From: Clostridia bacterium
GTDB taxonomy: Bacteria > Bacillota > Clostridia > Oscillospirales > CAG-272
DNA: 64,000 bases
Assembly: GCA_017503285.1 (NCBI GenBank)
Contig: JAFVTH010000023.1
Span: 1 to 64,000, forward strand
Direction: 5' to 3'
Position 1 is the first letter of the stretch. Every line of letters starts with the position of its first letter. Made by a program: the position numbers and the translations under genes. Under the pieces are notes generated by a model. That model was not told the origin of the DNA and did not search any database. It saw only the letters and a list, made by a program, of their open reading frames with translations. Below are positions 17,138 through 26,031 of the stretch, one piece after another.

Positions 17138-17467
17138 ATGGCAACATTTATAATCGTTTCAGGATTAGGAATGCTGATTTCTATTCTCGGTATAATCAAT
17201 ATGACAGGCAACATATCCTCTCTCCATTCGTATCATAGACAACGAGTGACCGAGGAAAACAGAAAACCGTTCGGCAAGCTCGTTGGTTTAGGAATGCTGA
17301 TTATTGGTCTTGCAATGATAGTGTTTGGCATTCTATTCTTGATTTTCGAGCAAACACTGCTTGAAGCCCTTGTTATTATCGGTGTGGTAGAACTGATTGC
17401 GAGCATCATTGTAGGAATGGTTATTAGCTTTTATGCAATGAAAAAGTACAACGGTGGTATATTTTAA
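17138..17467 (+). CDS. Small integral membrane protein (DUF3784-like)
   Basis: This 109-residue protein has three hydrophobic helices (about 3-23, 48-70 and 73-97). A short polar loop SSLHSYHRQRVTEENRKPFGK follows the first, a pattern I associate with DUF3784-type membrane proteins. The function is unknown. It has GGAGGAAG before its ATG and follows the CoA-disulfide reductase gene by 21 bp, so it is probably co-transcribed. Confidence 0.6.
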   Translation: MATFIIVSGLGMLISILGIINMTGNISSLHSYHRQRVTEENRKPFGKLVGLGMLIIGLAMIVFGILFLIFEQTLLEALVIIGVVELIASIIVGMVISFYAMKKYNGGIF

Positions 17468-17499
17468 TCATCAAATTCCAATTTAACGAGGCAACATAT

Positions 17500-18213
17500 A
17501 TGAATGAAGAATGCTTAATTTGCACATCTCCGCTTGAATACCTTAGTGCTGACGAGGAAATGGAATGTGTGCTTTGCCACAAAAAGCAATACTGTAAAAC
17601 AAGATGCGTAAAGGGTCATTTCGTTTGTGATGAATGTCATACAAGCGGAATGGATAGCCTAATTGCAATTTGTCTTAATAGTAAATCATCTAATCCAATT
17701 GAAATTTTGGAAGAAATGATGAGTATGCCCACTTGCCATATGCACGGCCCCGAGCATCATATAATGGTCGGCTCGGCACTTCTGACTGCATATAAAAACG
17801 CAGGCGGAGAAATTGACCTTAGCTCTGCGCTTAAAGAAATGCAGAAAAGAGGAAAGCAAGTGCCGGGTGGTGCTTGTGGATTTTGGGGTGCTTGCGGCGC
17901 AGGCATTAGCACAGGAATGTTTATATCCATCGCCTTGAAATCAACACCCTTGGCAGGTGAAGCATGGGGACTTTCTAACCAAATGACAGCAAGAGCACTT
18001 GAGTCAATAGGCAAAAACGGCGGTCCTCGCTGTTGTAAAAGAGATTCCTACCTTGCCATTATCGAGGCTGTCAAATTCACAAGCGAAAAGCTACATATAG
18101 ATATGAAGCAAGCCCCCGTAATCTGTACTCGCTCACACTTGAATAATCAGTGCAGACAGGAAAAGTGCCCTTTTCATAAGGATATGGAAGATGTTTTGAC
18201 AACGCACGAGTAA
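17500..18213 (+). CDS. Cysteine-rich DUF5714-like protein
   Basis: The product is 237 residues, soluble and Cys-rich. Near the N-terminus are CLICTSPLEYL, ECVLCHKKQYCKTRCVKGHFVCDECH (two or more metal-binding clusters), and further on CHMHGPEH, GGACGFWGACGAG, GPRCCKRD and QCRQEKCPFH. The pattern suggests zinc or iron-sulfur binding and fits DUF5714 proteins found in anaerobes, often near redox or methyltransferase genes. The biochemical role is unknown. It lies 32 bp after the membrane protein gene and ends at the long terminator hairpin. Co-occurrence with a sulfur-redox enzyme suggests thiol or sulfane-sulfur metabolism, which is inference. Confidence 0.7.
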   Translation: MNEECLICTSPLEYLSADEEMECVLCHKKQYCKTRCVKGHFVCDECHTSGMDSLIAICLNSKSSNPIEILEEMMSMPTCHMHGPEHHIMVGSALLTAYKNAGGEIDLSSALKEMQKRGKQVPGGACGFWGACGAGISTGMFISIALKSTPLAGEAWGLSNQMTARALESIGKNGGPRCCKRDSYLAIIEAVKFTSEKLHIDMKQAPVICTRSHLNNQCRQEKCPFHKDMEDVLTTHE

Positions 18214-18220
18214 CAAAGAA

Positions 18221-18267
18221 AAACACCCCAATCAAACCTACCTTAATGGTGGTTCGATTGGGGTGTT
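18221..18267. terminator. Long bidirectional terminator hairpin at the left island edge
   Basis: Arms AACACCCCAATC (18221-18232) and GATTGGGGTGTT (18256-18267) pair perfectly and continue inward (AACC...GGTT). The recombinase's last codons are inside the 3' arm. It separates the DUF5714 gene (+) from the recombinase (-). Confidence 0.75.
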
Positions 18268-19739
18268 CTTGGAGACCTTGTTTGCTTGGAAACCGAACTA
18301 TGTATTTCTACCGAGGAAATTTCCTCGGTAGTTTTTATTGTTACTGATTCATTTTCGTAGTTGAAGGTGATTACGATTTTGTCGTCGTAGAGAATAATGC
18401 AGTTGACCAATGAATCAACCAATTTCTCGCGATTTCTAAGGCTTGTCAGGTCTAAGCTCTTATACTTTTGAAGAGTGAAGAGAATAAATTCCTTAGTTAG
18501 CTTAGGTCGCCTTGCTTCTTCCTCGCGAATAGCACTTTGCAACCGTTTCGCGTCCTCTTCAAGCTCTTCAAGTCGAGCCTGTGTAGAGCTTGTAACAACG
18601 CCTCTTTCAATAGCCCTGACAAGATTGTCAATAGACCTTTGCGTTCCTCTTAATTGCCCCTCTAAAACGGCAATAGCATTCTCATCGCACTTGTATAGGT
18701 CCATAATTGAATCGGCAATCTTGTTAAGCATCGCGTCATCCATTAAGAGCTCCATAATCTTGCCAATAACAAGATCCTCAATCCAAGACTTTTTAACAGC
18801 CTTCTTGTCGCATAGACGCTCCTTTTTATTGTAGCACCTGTAATAGCGATAAACCGTTCCGTTGCTCTTTTTAGCACAATCTCCGTGCATCATCGCCTTG
18901 CACTTGCCACAGAATAATTTAGTGCCAAGAATATACTTCTCCTTAGCACGGAATCGCCCTGCAACTTTGTGGTTTCTTTCGTGCTTTTTGTTAACCCTGT
19001 CAAATAACTCATAGTTAATCAAAGCAGGAAAAGCATCAGGAATAACAACATCACCATGAAAGTATTCACCAATGTAGTGCCTGTTCTTGATAATGTTCCC
19101 AATAGAATTGCGATTAAATGGTCGCCCAACACCATTTTTGATGCCACGCCTGTTTAGGTCGTCAATAATGTCAACCATTCTGTCGCCATTATCATACCTT
19201 GTAAAAATCTCCACAATGATAGGAGCAGTTTCAGGATCAATTTGATAATGCCGTTCCTCATCAATCTTAAAGCCAAGAGGAACAATTCCACCATTGTAAA
19301 CGCATTTGAGAGCATTTTCCTTCATACCTCTTGAAACCTTTTCTGAAAGGTCAGCAGAGTAGTACTCAGCCATTCCCTCAAGCACAGCCTCAAGAATAAT
19401 TCCCTCAGCACCCTGAGAAATTGCCTCAGTTGCCGATATAACACGCACATCATTCTTTTTAAGAAGCATCTTGTATCTTGCCGAATCATAACGGTTGCGA
19501 GCAAACCTGTCAAGCTTCCACACAATGATAACATCAAAGCCATGCCTTGCACTGTCCTTAATCATTCGCTGAAACTCAGGACGATTGTCAGTCTTAGCCG
19601 AATAAGCCCTGTCAATGTAATGCCCAACAATGGTAATACCATTCCTCTCAGCATAAGCAGTATTCTCACGAATCTGCCCCTCAATCGACTCCTCGCGCTG
19701 ATTGTCCGAGGAGTACCTCGCATAAATAACACCTCTCAT
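18243..19739 (-). CDS. Serine site-specific recombinase (resolvase/invertase catalytic domain, large type)
   Basis: The product is 498 residues from the ATG at 19739 (MRGVIYARYSSDNQ), preceded by a G-rich ribosome-binding site; upstream in-frame ATGs lie in or before the promoter. The N-terminal catalytic domain has S10 in ARYSS, with IIVWKLDRFARN as the conserved arginine region. A recombinase domain follows (GYIGEYFHG-type, from residue ~155), then a zinc ribbon (FCGKCKAMMHG ... YYRCYNKKERLCDKK) and a long coiled coil (~370-440) of large serine integrases. It probably integrates and excises the AT-rich island that follows it. It transcribes outward, towards the left host flank. Confidence 0.92.
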   Translation of the reverse strand: MRGVIYARYSSDNQREESIEGQIRENTAYAERNGITIVGHYIDRAYSAKTDNRPEFQRMIKDSARHGFDVIIVWKLDRFARNRYDSARYKMLLKKNDVRVISATEAISQGAEGIILEAVLEGMAEYYSADLSEKVSRGMKENALKCVYNGGIVPLGFKIDEERHYQIDPETAPIIVEIFTRYDNGDRMVDIIDDLNRRGIKNGVGRPFNRNSIGNIIKNRHYIGEYFHGDVVIPDAFPALINYELFDRVNKKHERNHKVAGRFRAKEKYILGTKLFCGKCKAMMHGDCAKKSNGTVYRYYRCYNKKERLCDKKAVKKSWIEDLVIGKIMELLMDDAMLNKIADSIMDLYKCDENAIAVLEGQLRGTQRSIDNLVRAIERGVVTSSTQARLEELEEDAKRLQSAIREEEARRPKLTKEFILFTLQKYKSLDLTSLRNREKLVDSLVNCIILYDDKIVITFNYENESVTIKTTEEISSVEIHSSVSKQTRSPRTPQSNHH

Positions 19740-19766
19740 CTTTCCACCCCCTTCCAAGGTGTCCTG

Positions 19767-19795
19767 ATTGTAACATACATTCCAAACAATTGCAA
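19767..19795 (-). promoter_or_regulatory. Predicted promoter of the recombinase
   Basis: On the minus strand, TTGCAA (19790-19795), a 17-bp spacer and TACAAT (19767-19772). Confidence 0.75.
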
Positions 19796-19925
19796 CCCCA
19801 AACTGTCGCATTTTTGGTACATCAGTGCTTCTTGTCAAACTTTCTCAAAACTTTCTCAAAATTCCACCCAAAATAGAACTCCCAATCACCAACTTTTGCT
19901 ACGCAAAACAAAGATATAAGAAAAC

Positions 19926-19954
19926 TTGAAAAGAAATGAATAGTATGATATAAT
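19926..19954 (+). promoter_or_regulatory. Predicted promoter of the DUF4365 gene pair
   Basis: TTGAAA (19926-19931), a 17-bp spacer and TATAAT (19949-19954). GAAAGGAG precedes the ATG at 19997. Confidence 0.8.
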
Positions 19955-19996
19955 TTTGTTTAAAGTTGTAAATATTTTAATTGAAAGGAGATTTAA

Positions 19997-20962
19997 ATGG
20001 CGAATCGTACTGAACGTATTGGCGTAAATCATTGTGGAGAAATTGCTGAACGTAACAAATGGATGTTTAGAGAACAACCAATTGATGATGTTGGTATTGA
20101 TGCTCATATGGAATTCACGGCGCCGACTGGGGAATCAAAACAACTTATTGCATTACAAATCAAATCTGGATCTAGCTGGTTTAGTGAGAAAAAAGAAGGT
20201 TGCGTTGTTTTCCGAAGCATAAACGAAAGACAATACAATTATTGGACTATGAATTCGTTGCCCTGTATTCTTGTTTTATACAATCCTGATGATAATATGT
20301 GTATTTGGCAAAAATTAACCAAAGAGACTATCGAAAGAACTAGCAAAGGAAAGGGTTTTTTGGTCAAAGTTCCCTTAACTCAAATTTTTTTAGATGATGC
20401 TTCAAATAAGCAACTTCTTTCGTTTTCAAATTTACCTCAACATATTACAAATTACAACTTTCTATTATCTCAAAAAAAGTTCATGCAAATTATCCAAGAA
20501 GGCGGAGAAATTAAACTGCATGCAACCGAATGGATACATAAAAGCAGTGGAAAAGGCGAAACAGAGCTAATTGTTGATGACGGGAAAAGCATTCAAAAAT
20601 ATTCGTATCCATATTGGTTTCCTTATACACCTTATACGGATGTTTTTCCAAGGCTATTTCCATGGGCGAATTTTTTAGCAGATGAGGATTTTTTTGAAGA
20701 AGATGACAAATATCATTGGCAGGAATATCACTGCTATTATGATAAAGAAGATGGGGAATGGTTGGTTGTTGGAGATACATTTGACGAATTCCGAAGAAAA
20801 TTGAATCCAATGAGAAGTATTCTTCATTCAGGAGAAGTTGCGGAATATATGATGAAACTAAGCTTGAATGATTTAGGCAAAGCTTTCTTAAGTGTAGATG
20901 AATTTGTATCGCAAAAACAACCTTATGTTGGTACAAGACCAAATGGAGAAGAAGATATATGA
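19997..20962 (+). CDS. DUF4365 domain protein, predicted PD-(D/E)xK nuclease
   Basis: This 321-residue soluble protein carries in its first 60 residues the DUF4365 pattern: ERNKWMFREQPIDDVGIDAHMEF then LIALQIKSG. The candidate nuclease site is D35, E39 and Q54-x-K56 (GID...E...QxK). DUF4365 proteins occur in mobile islands and next to restriction-type genes. The C-terminal half (acidic, Trp/Tyr-rich, from ~200) has no motif I recognise. The stop overlaps the next ATG (ATGA), so the two proteins are translated together and may form a complex or a toxin-immunity-like pair. A defence role is inference from family and position beside the integrase. Confidence 0.75.
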   Translation: MANRTERIGVNHCGEIAERNKWMFREQPIDDVGIDAHMEFTAPTGESKQLIALQIKSGSSWFSEKKEGCVVFRSINERQYNYWTMNSLPCILVLYNPDDNMCIWQKLTKETIERTSKGKGFLVKVPLTQIFLDDASNKQLLSFSNLPQHITNYNFLLSQKKFMQIIQEGGEIKLHATEWIHKSSGKGETELIVDDGKSIQKYSYPYWFPYTPYTDVFPRLFPWANFLADEDFFEEDDKYHWQEYHCYYDKEDGEWLVVGDTFDEFRRKLNPMRSILHSGEVAEYMMKLSLNDLGKAFLSVDEFVSQKQPYVGTRPNGEEDI

Positions 20963-21354
20963 AAAAAATCAAACTTAATGATGTGAAGAGAAAAGGACCA
21001 GGAGAAGAATATGCACTTGATCCTACTGAAAAATATGTAATTAACTATGAAGAAGAAATGGATTATCAAGCAGCGACGGTTGCGGCGTTTAACATAATGG
21101 GACCGCCTCCTGCATTGAAAAATTATCATGCGTGGTTGTTTGAAAACGGATTCAATGTAGAAATGCCAAATCCTACAAATGAGTTTGTTGCTCCATATTA
21201 TGGCGTAAAGCCATTATGGAAGACACCTTATTCGCAAGGGATTGTTGTGAAGGTAGAGAATGATGATGACTATTTTATAGTTATGGAATGTAGTAATAAA
21301 AACAAAGGATATAAGTATGCAAAGATTATTCTCACTTTAGGTGGATGTATATAA
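20959..21354 (+). CDS. 131-residue protein coupled to the DUF4365 gene, unknown
   Basis: The ATG overlaps the stop of the DUF4365 gene by four bases (ATGA). The product is 131 residues and soluble, with a basic start (MKKIKLNDVKRKGPGEEY), a middle region rich in aromatic residues and Pro, and a C-terminal stretch of beta-strand-like hydrophobic segments (GIVVKVENDDDYFIVMECS). There are no catalytic motifs. Tight coupling suggests a partner or inhibitor of the predicted nuclease. I do not recognise a family. Confidence 0.7.
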   Translation: MKKIKLNDVKRKGPGEEYALDPTEKYVINYEEEMDYQAATVAAFNIMGPPPALKNYHAWLFENGFNVEMPNPTNEFVAPYYGVKPLWKTPYSQGIVVKVENDDDYFIVMECSNKNKGYKYAKIILTLGGCI

Positions 21355-21389
21355 AATACTAAGCCGTAATTTTTAATATAACATTGGGT

Positions 21390-21437
21390 AATCAAATATC
21401 AGCCAAGCATGCTTTTGTGCTTGGCTGATATTTGATT
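21390..21437 (+). terminator. Perfect 20-bp-stem hairpin terminator
   Basis: Arms at 21390-21409 and 21418-21437 pair over 20 bp with an 8-nt loop, followed by TTCTTTG. It ends the DUF4365 pair. Apart from this and the promoter at 21628, I see nothing in the gap 21355-21692. Confidence 0.75.
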
Positions 21438-21627
21438 TTCTTTGTACTTTACATTAAAGTAATACAAAAGGCAGACTTGCATAAAAACAAAACATTGTTG
21501 TGAGCGAAGAATTCTATCAAAATACAAATGCTTTGGTATATGGAATTTATAATTCTTAAAAACATCAAATGCAATTTGCGAAAATAGAAAAAATTAAAAG
21601 TTCGTGTAATTTATTTCTTCAAAAACC

Positions 21628-21661
21628 TTGCTTTATGTCGAGAAATGATATATAATATATC
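21628..21661 (+). promoter_or_regulatory. Promoter of the Xre-RES cluster with near-palindromic -10 region
   Basis: TTGCTT (21628-21633), a 17-bp spacer and TATAAT (21651-21656). The -10 is centred in GATATATAATATATC (21647-21661), a near-perfect inverted repeat that would suit autorepression by the Xre protein encoded next. Confidence 0.7.
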
Positions 21662-21692
21662 ATGTATAAAAATAATTTTTATGAGGTGGAAA

Positions 21693-21902
21693 ATGGCAGC
21701 TAGCTATAAGAAACTATTCAAACTACTAATCGACAGAGAGATGAAGAGCAAAGACCTTGCCGAAAAAGCAGGCATCAGCCCAGCAACTCTTGCAAAAATG
21801 AAAAAAGACGGTGCAACCGTCTCTAGCGACGTCCTCGTCAAAATCTGCACAGCCCTAGGCTGCACAATGGATGACATTGTGGAAATCGTTCCGTCTAATT
21901 GA
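21693..21902 (+). CDS. Xre/Cro-type transcriptional regulator (antitoxin-like)
   Basis: The product is 69 residues from the ATG at 21693 (GAGGTGG six bases upstream); an in-frame ATG at 21645 overlaps the promoter and is rejected. It is a single helix-turn-helix domain: LLIDREMKSKDLAEKAGISPATLAKMKKDG, followed by DVLVKICTALGCTMDDIVEIV. It probably represses its own promoter. The stop is one base before the ATG of the RES-domain gene, the layout of Xre-RES toxin-antitoxin pairs, although in most of those the antitoxin carries an extra C-terminal domain that is absent here. Confidence 0.88.
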   Translation: MAASYKKLFKLLIDREMKSKDLAEKAGISPATLAKMKKDGATVSSDVLVKICTALGCTMDDIVEIVPSN

Positions 21903-21903
21903 G

Positions 21904-22803
21904 ATGTCAATGTCAAATGAATTGTATTTAAAGGCTGCTTTTCAAAGATTAAATGATGCACTTGATATAGGTGATTCTGAGAAAATTGAAAAAGCAAAGT
22001 GCGATTGTATTTTTGAAACTACAAATTTTTTTGAAGCAGCTATTGTATATGTAACGCTGGAACAATGTGGATATCATTTTGATTTTGGTTCATACACGAT
22101 ACCTAAGGGAACAATTTTGTATCGTATCCGAGAGTATAAAGAAGACACAGATTTTTCAAAACCATCAGAATGGGCACCACCTCCTCATCGTCCAATGAAT
22201 AGAGCTAATCGAGAAGGCGAGAAGGCCTTATATTTAAATGTTATGGAGGCAGGGTGTCTATTGGAAACGCATATTGCGGAAGGAAAAAAATATGTGTTAG
22301 GCACATACGAAGTCACAGAAGATATTGTGGTGGGTGGATACATGTCTATTCCGAATGGGAACAAGCGTTTATTAAGCATAGGAATTGCACTTAATGCTAT
22401 TTTGATAGCTCCATCAAGAAACGAAAGAAATAAAGAGTTGTTTGATTTCCTCGATGCTTTCTATGGAGAGGTTGTTCCGGATGATATTCAATGGGATGAT
22501 ATTATAAAGAATAATTTTTGGTTGCCTTTTAAGCTGGCAGTAATGAATAGGCGAGAAGAGTATCATAATGTTACGAATGTCTTATGTGACATATTAAAAC
22601 GAAAGTGCTCGGATGGAGTTAAGTTTAGCTCATGTTATATGCCTGTTGAAACAATTGGAATTATTAGCAATTGTTATAATCTTGCGCTGTATGAAACTGG
22701 AATTCAGAAGCTAAAGTTTATAAAGCACGAAATAAAAACAAACTTGAAGAAGGATTTCACAAGCACGAATGTGGCTAAATTAATACTTCAGAAAAAATCG
22801 TAA
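21904..22803 (+). CDS. RES-domain protein, candidate NAD+-degrading toxin
   Basis: The product is 299 residues from the ATG at 21904, one base after the Xre stop. RES-family landmarks occur in order: LYRIRE (the conserved Arg region), MNRANREGEKALYLN, GCLLE (the conserved Glu), and DGVKFSS ... NCYNLALYE (the conserved Ser and C-terminal strand). RES toxins of Xre-RES pairs (for example MbcT) break down NAD+ with phosphate. This protein is longer than typical toxins because of a ~65-residue N-terminal extension and a ~90-residue insertion before the Ser region (DDIQWDDIIKNNFWLPF...). It is linked to a long defence-like cluster and may be its effector, which is inference. Confidence 0.75.
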   Translation: MSMSNELYLKAAFQRLNDALDIGDSEKIEKAKCDCIFETTNFFEAAIVYVTLEQCGYHFDFGSYTIPKGTILYRIREYKEDTDFSKPSEWAPPPHRPMNRANREGEKALYLNVMEAGCLLETHIAEGKKYVLGTYEVTEDIVVGGYMSIPNGNKRLLSIGIALNAILIAPSRNERNKELFDFLDAFYGEVVPDDIQWDDIIKNNFWLPFKLAVMNRREEYHNVTNVLCDILKRKCSDGVKFSSCYMPVETIGIISNCYNLALYETGIQKLKFIKHEIKTNLKKDFTSTNVAKLILQKKS

Positions 22804-22827
22804 GATATTTAAAAAAGGGGTGCGATA

Positions 22828-25614
22828 GTGTCAAACCAATTCTTAACCAACTACACTGAGATAACATTTCTCGATAAAATAAAAGACAATTTGCGCAGGT
22901 GCAAGTCGTTTGCATTTTCGGTCAGCTTTATAAAAAGAGCTGGTCTAGTTTTGCTATTCAAAGATATTGAAGCAGCGGTTGAACGCGGTGCAAAAGGTCG
23001 CATAATTACTTCTACATATCAAAATTTTACTGACATAGAGTCGTTAAAAAGCTTTTTTGCACTTCAGTGCAAAAACGAGAACTTTGAATGTCATCTTGAT
23101 TATGAATGTTTTAGAGATAATAAAAATTATTCCACTATTGGATATCACTCAAAAGGATATTTGTTCGAGTTTGACGATTGCTGCGAATTAATTGTGGGCT
23201 CGTCAAATATTACACGCTATGCACTTCTAAAGAATATAGAGTGGGATGTTGTTGTAAGCGAAAAGACTCCAGACGTGTACGAAAAAGCTATGCAAGAGTT
23301 TGATGAGAAGTGGTCGCAAACTCATCTCTTAAACACAGAAATCATAAATCTATATTCAAACAAGCTCAATTTTGCTATCGAACGTTGGGATATGGATTAC
23401 GACATTGTAACAAGCAATATTAAGCCCAATTTCATGCAGAGAAAAGCACTTAAAGAGCTTAATCGTTACAGAGCAGTAGGGACAAGCCGTGCACTCGTTG
23501 TAGCGGCGGCAGGAAGTGGTAAAACATATCTTGCAGCTTTTGATGCTCTCAATTTCAATCCGAAGCGACTATTATACATAGTTCACGAAGGTTCGATATT
23601 AAAAAAATCTCTTGAAACATTCGTTGATGTATTCGGAAATAACGTTACTTATGGAATTTTCAGCGGAGAGAGCAAGGAAATGGATGCAGACTTTGTATTT
23701 GCAACCAACATCACAATGTGCAAATCTCTTGAGCTCTTTTCCAAAAATGAATTTGATTACATAATCATTGACGAATGTCACCACGCTACAGCCGAAACAT
23801 ACAAGAAAATCATTGGCTATTTCGAGCCTGAATTCTTACTTGGATTGACTGCTACTCCTGAACGTATGGACAATCAGGACGTGTTCGATTTGTTCGATAA
23901 AAATGTTCCTTATGAGTTGCGTTTGCGTGATGCGATTATAAATGACCTTGTCGTGCCATTTAAGTATTTTGGAATTCGTGACCAATTAGTAGATTATGGA
24001 CTCAGCAAAAGCGAAGAACGCAAAATGATAGCACAGCTTGCAAGCGAAGAGCACGCAGATTTCATATCCGCTCAGATAGAAGCGCATAGAGGAAAAGGAA
24101 AACTTAAAGCGCTTGCTTTCTGTCGTAATATCACGCACGCAAGAATGATGTGCGAAGCGCTTGGCGAAAGATATAAAACCGCCTATTTAACAGGACGAAA
24201 CGATATTGGAGAGCGTATTCGTGCATATAACGATTTGCAAAGTGACGACGCAGAACTCGAAATATTGTTTACTGTTGATATTCTTAACGAAGGCGTTGAT
24301 ATTCCTGGCGTAAATATGGTGTTATTCCTTCGCCCAACCGAATCTTCAACAATATTTATTCAGCAGCTCGGACGCGGATTACGTAAGTACGATAACAAAT
24401 CCTATGTAACTGTTCTTGATTTCATCGGAAACAGCTACAAGAGAAGCGTTCAAATTGCGTTTGCGCTTGGAAGCCTTTCTAAAAACTTCATTATGGAAAA
24501 GAAACTAATGCAGTCTCTTGTTCGTGATGATTTTGAAGCGCTTGGGCTTAAAGAATACGGCGTCGAGATTAATGTTGATGACCTTAGTAAAGAAGAAATT
24601 ATCAACTATATCGAAAACGAAAACTTCAATAGCCTGTCCTATATGAAGCAGGACTATTTTAACTTCAAAAAATATATCAATTCGGAGTTTTATCCGAAAC
24701 ACATGGATTTCTTAAACAACGATTGTGCTCCAGATATGTTAAGATTTATGAGCATTAAAATCGATGGTAAGAAAACCGTATCATATTATAATTTTCTACA
24801 CGGAATAGGAGAAGAAAATTTGCCCACATTTAGTGAAAAACAAATACTGTTTGTTAACTATCTGTCTGCAATGCTTCCGCTTGTTAGAAAACATGAATAC
24901 TTGATATTTGATTGTTTGACAAGAGGAGTGTCTGATATTTCAGATATTAAACTGTTCCTTGAACAAAACATAGAAAACTGTAAAACAGCTGAAATTGAGC
25001 ATGCTATTCACTATATGTGTCAGAGCGGATTTGTCACAAAAACAGGAAACACGATTTGCTTGAATATTGATATTGATAGTGAGTTTGAAGAATACGTAAA
25101 AGACTTGATTTCATATGGATTAACTCGCTATTTGATTGATTTTGGTGACACAAATGATTTCAAACTATGGCAGAGCTATCGCATGGATCAAGTTCAAATG
25201 AAGTTCCTTAAAAACCCACAGCATAATCAGTTAGGAACATATTATTACGATGACGAAGTCGTAATATTTGCATCACTAAAGAAAGACGCATCTATCGAGG
25301 AAAGATTAAACTATAATGATAAATTCCTTGAACCAAGCTTATTCCAATGGGAAACCATGGCTGACGTGTCAGATTCTGATATGCAGAAACTAAAGAATAG
25401 TAAATTAGCACATTTGTTCATAAGAAAAGTGTCTGCAGAAAATGGTATAGTGTTGCCGTTTACATACGTAGGCACAGGAAAATTAACAAACCCGCGTAAG
25501 CAAGTAAAGTTCGATAACAAGAAGGGAAAAGATGTTGTTACATATCTTTTCGATATTCCTATGGAAAATGAACTTCCTGATTACTTGCAATACGATTTTG
25601 GACTAACGAAATAA
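22828..25614 (+). CDS. PLD-nuclease / SF2 helicase / DUF3427 fusion protein
   Basis: The product is 928 residues, with a GTG start preceded by AAAAGGGG. Residues 1-190 are a phospholipase-D-like nuclease domain with the HxK motif at H107 (GYHSKGYLFEFD) and VGSSNITRYAL. A superfamily 2 helicase follows: Walker A AAAGSGKT (~226-233), DECHH (from 315), GLTATPERMD, and motif VI QQLGRGLRK (~512). The C-terminal third is a DUF3427-type domain (HNQLGTYYYDDEVVIFASLKK). Proteins of this architecture occur in mobile elements and are suspected of DNA cleavage and unwinding in phage defence. It starts 24 bp after the RES gene and is followed 10 bp on by a Nudix gene. Confidence 0.88.
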   Translation: MSNQFLTNYTEITFLDKIKDNLRRCKSFAFSVSFIKRAGLVLLFKDIEAAVERGAKGRIITSTYQNFTDIESLKSFFALQCKNENFECHLDYECFRDNKNYSTIGYHSKGYLFEFDDCCELIVGSSNITRYALLKNIEWDVVVSEKTPDVYEKAMQEFDEKWSQTHLLNTEIINLYSNKLNFAIERWDMDYDIVTSNIKPNFMQRKALKELNRYRAVGTSRALVVAAAGSGKTYLAAFDALNFNPKRLLYIVHEGSILKKSLETFVDVFGNNVTYGIFSGESKEMDADFVFATNITMCKSLELFSKNEFDYIIIDECHHATAETYKKIIGYFEPEFLLGLTATPERMDNQDVFDLFDKNVPYELRLRDAIINDLVVPFKYFGIRDQLVDYGLSKSEERKMIAQLASEEHADFISAQIEAHRGKGKLKALAFCRNITHARMMCEALGERYKTAYLTGRNDIGERIRAYNDLQSDDAELEILFTVDILNEGVDIPGVNMVLFLRPTESSTIFIQQLGRGLRKYDNKSYVTVLDFIGNSYKRSVQIAFALGSLSKNFIMEKKLMQSLVRDDFEALGLKEYGVEINVDDLSKEEIINYIENENFNSLSYMKQDYFNFKKYINSEFYPKHMDFLNNDCAPDMLRFMSIKIDGKKTVSYYNFLHGIGEENLPTFSEKQILFVNYLSAMLPLVRKHEYLIFDCLTRGVSDISDIKLFLEQNIENCKTAEIEHAIHYMCQSGFVTKTGNTICLNIDIDSEFEEYVKDLISYGLTRYLIDFGDTNDFKLWQSYRMDQVQMKFLKNPQHNQLGTYYYDDEVVIFASLKKDASIEERLNYNDKFLEPSLFQWETMADVSDSDMQKLKNSKLAHLFIRKVSAENGIVLPFTYVGTGKLTNPRKQVKFDNKKGKDVVTYLFDIPMENELPDYLQYDFGLTK

Positions 25615-25624
25615 GGAAAGAGAA

Positions 25625-26005
25625 ATGGTTGAAGTAGTAGCAGCTCTTATATGGGATAAAGAAAAATTTATGATATGCCAACGACCTGCAAATAAAGCAA
25701 GAGCGCTATTATGGGAATTCGTTGGTGGTAAGGTCGAGCCAGGTGAAACAAAAGAACAGGCACTTATTCGTGAGTGCCAGGAAGAATTAAATATTCTTCT
25801 TTCTGTCGGGGATGTATTCATGGACGTCGTTCACGAGTATCCAGACCTGACTGTGCATCTAACATTGTTTAATGCGACTATTTTAAAAGGCATTCCACAA
25901 AAGTTGGAGCACAACGATATCCGCTGGATAACACCAAGCGAAATTCCAAACTATAAGTTCTGCCCGGCAGACAAAGATTTTTTAGATAGTATAATACATT
26001 TTTGA
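25625..26005 (+). CDS. Nudix hydrolase (MutT-like)
   Basis: The product is 126 residues. The full Nudix box GX5EX7REX2EE is present: G35 ... E41 ... R49-E50 ... E53-E54 in VGGKVEPGETKEQ through ECQEELNI. MVEVVAALIWDKEKFMICQR and LLWEFVGGK match 8-oxo-dGTP diphosphatase/MutT proteins. It hydrolyses nucleoside diphosphate-linked compounds. Its place between two helicase-nuclease genes suggests it degrades or edits a nucleotide made or used by the system (or by phage) rather than acting as a housekeeping enzyme. It has AAGGAAAGAG before the ATG and is 10 bp from the upstream gene. Confidence 0.9.
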   Translation: MVEVVAALIWDKEKFMICQRPANKARALLWEFVGGKVEPGETKEQALIRECQEELNILLSVGDVFMDVVHEYPDLTVHLTLFNATILKGIPQKLEHNDIRWITPSEIPNYKFCPADKDFLDSIIHF

Positions 26006-26031
26006 AAACAAACATTGAAACGGAGCAAGAG

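Noticed and set aside
18256..18280. tRNA-like remnant (GGTTCGATT ... TTCTTGGAGACC) at the left island edge
   Set aside because: The putative T-stem arms do not pair and the sequence lies within the recombinase 3' end and its terminator.
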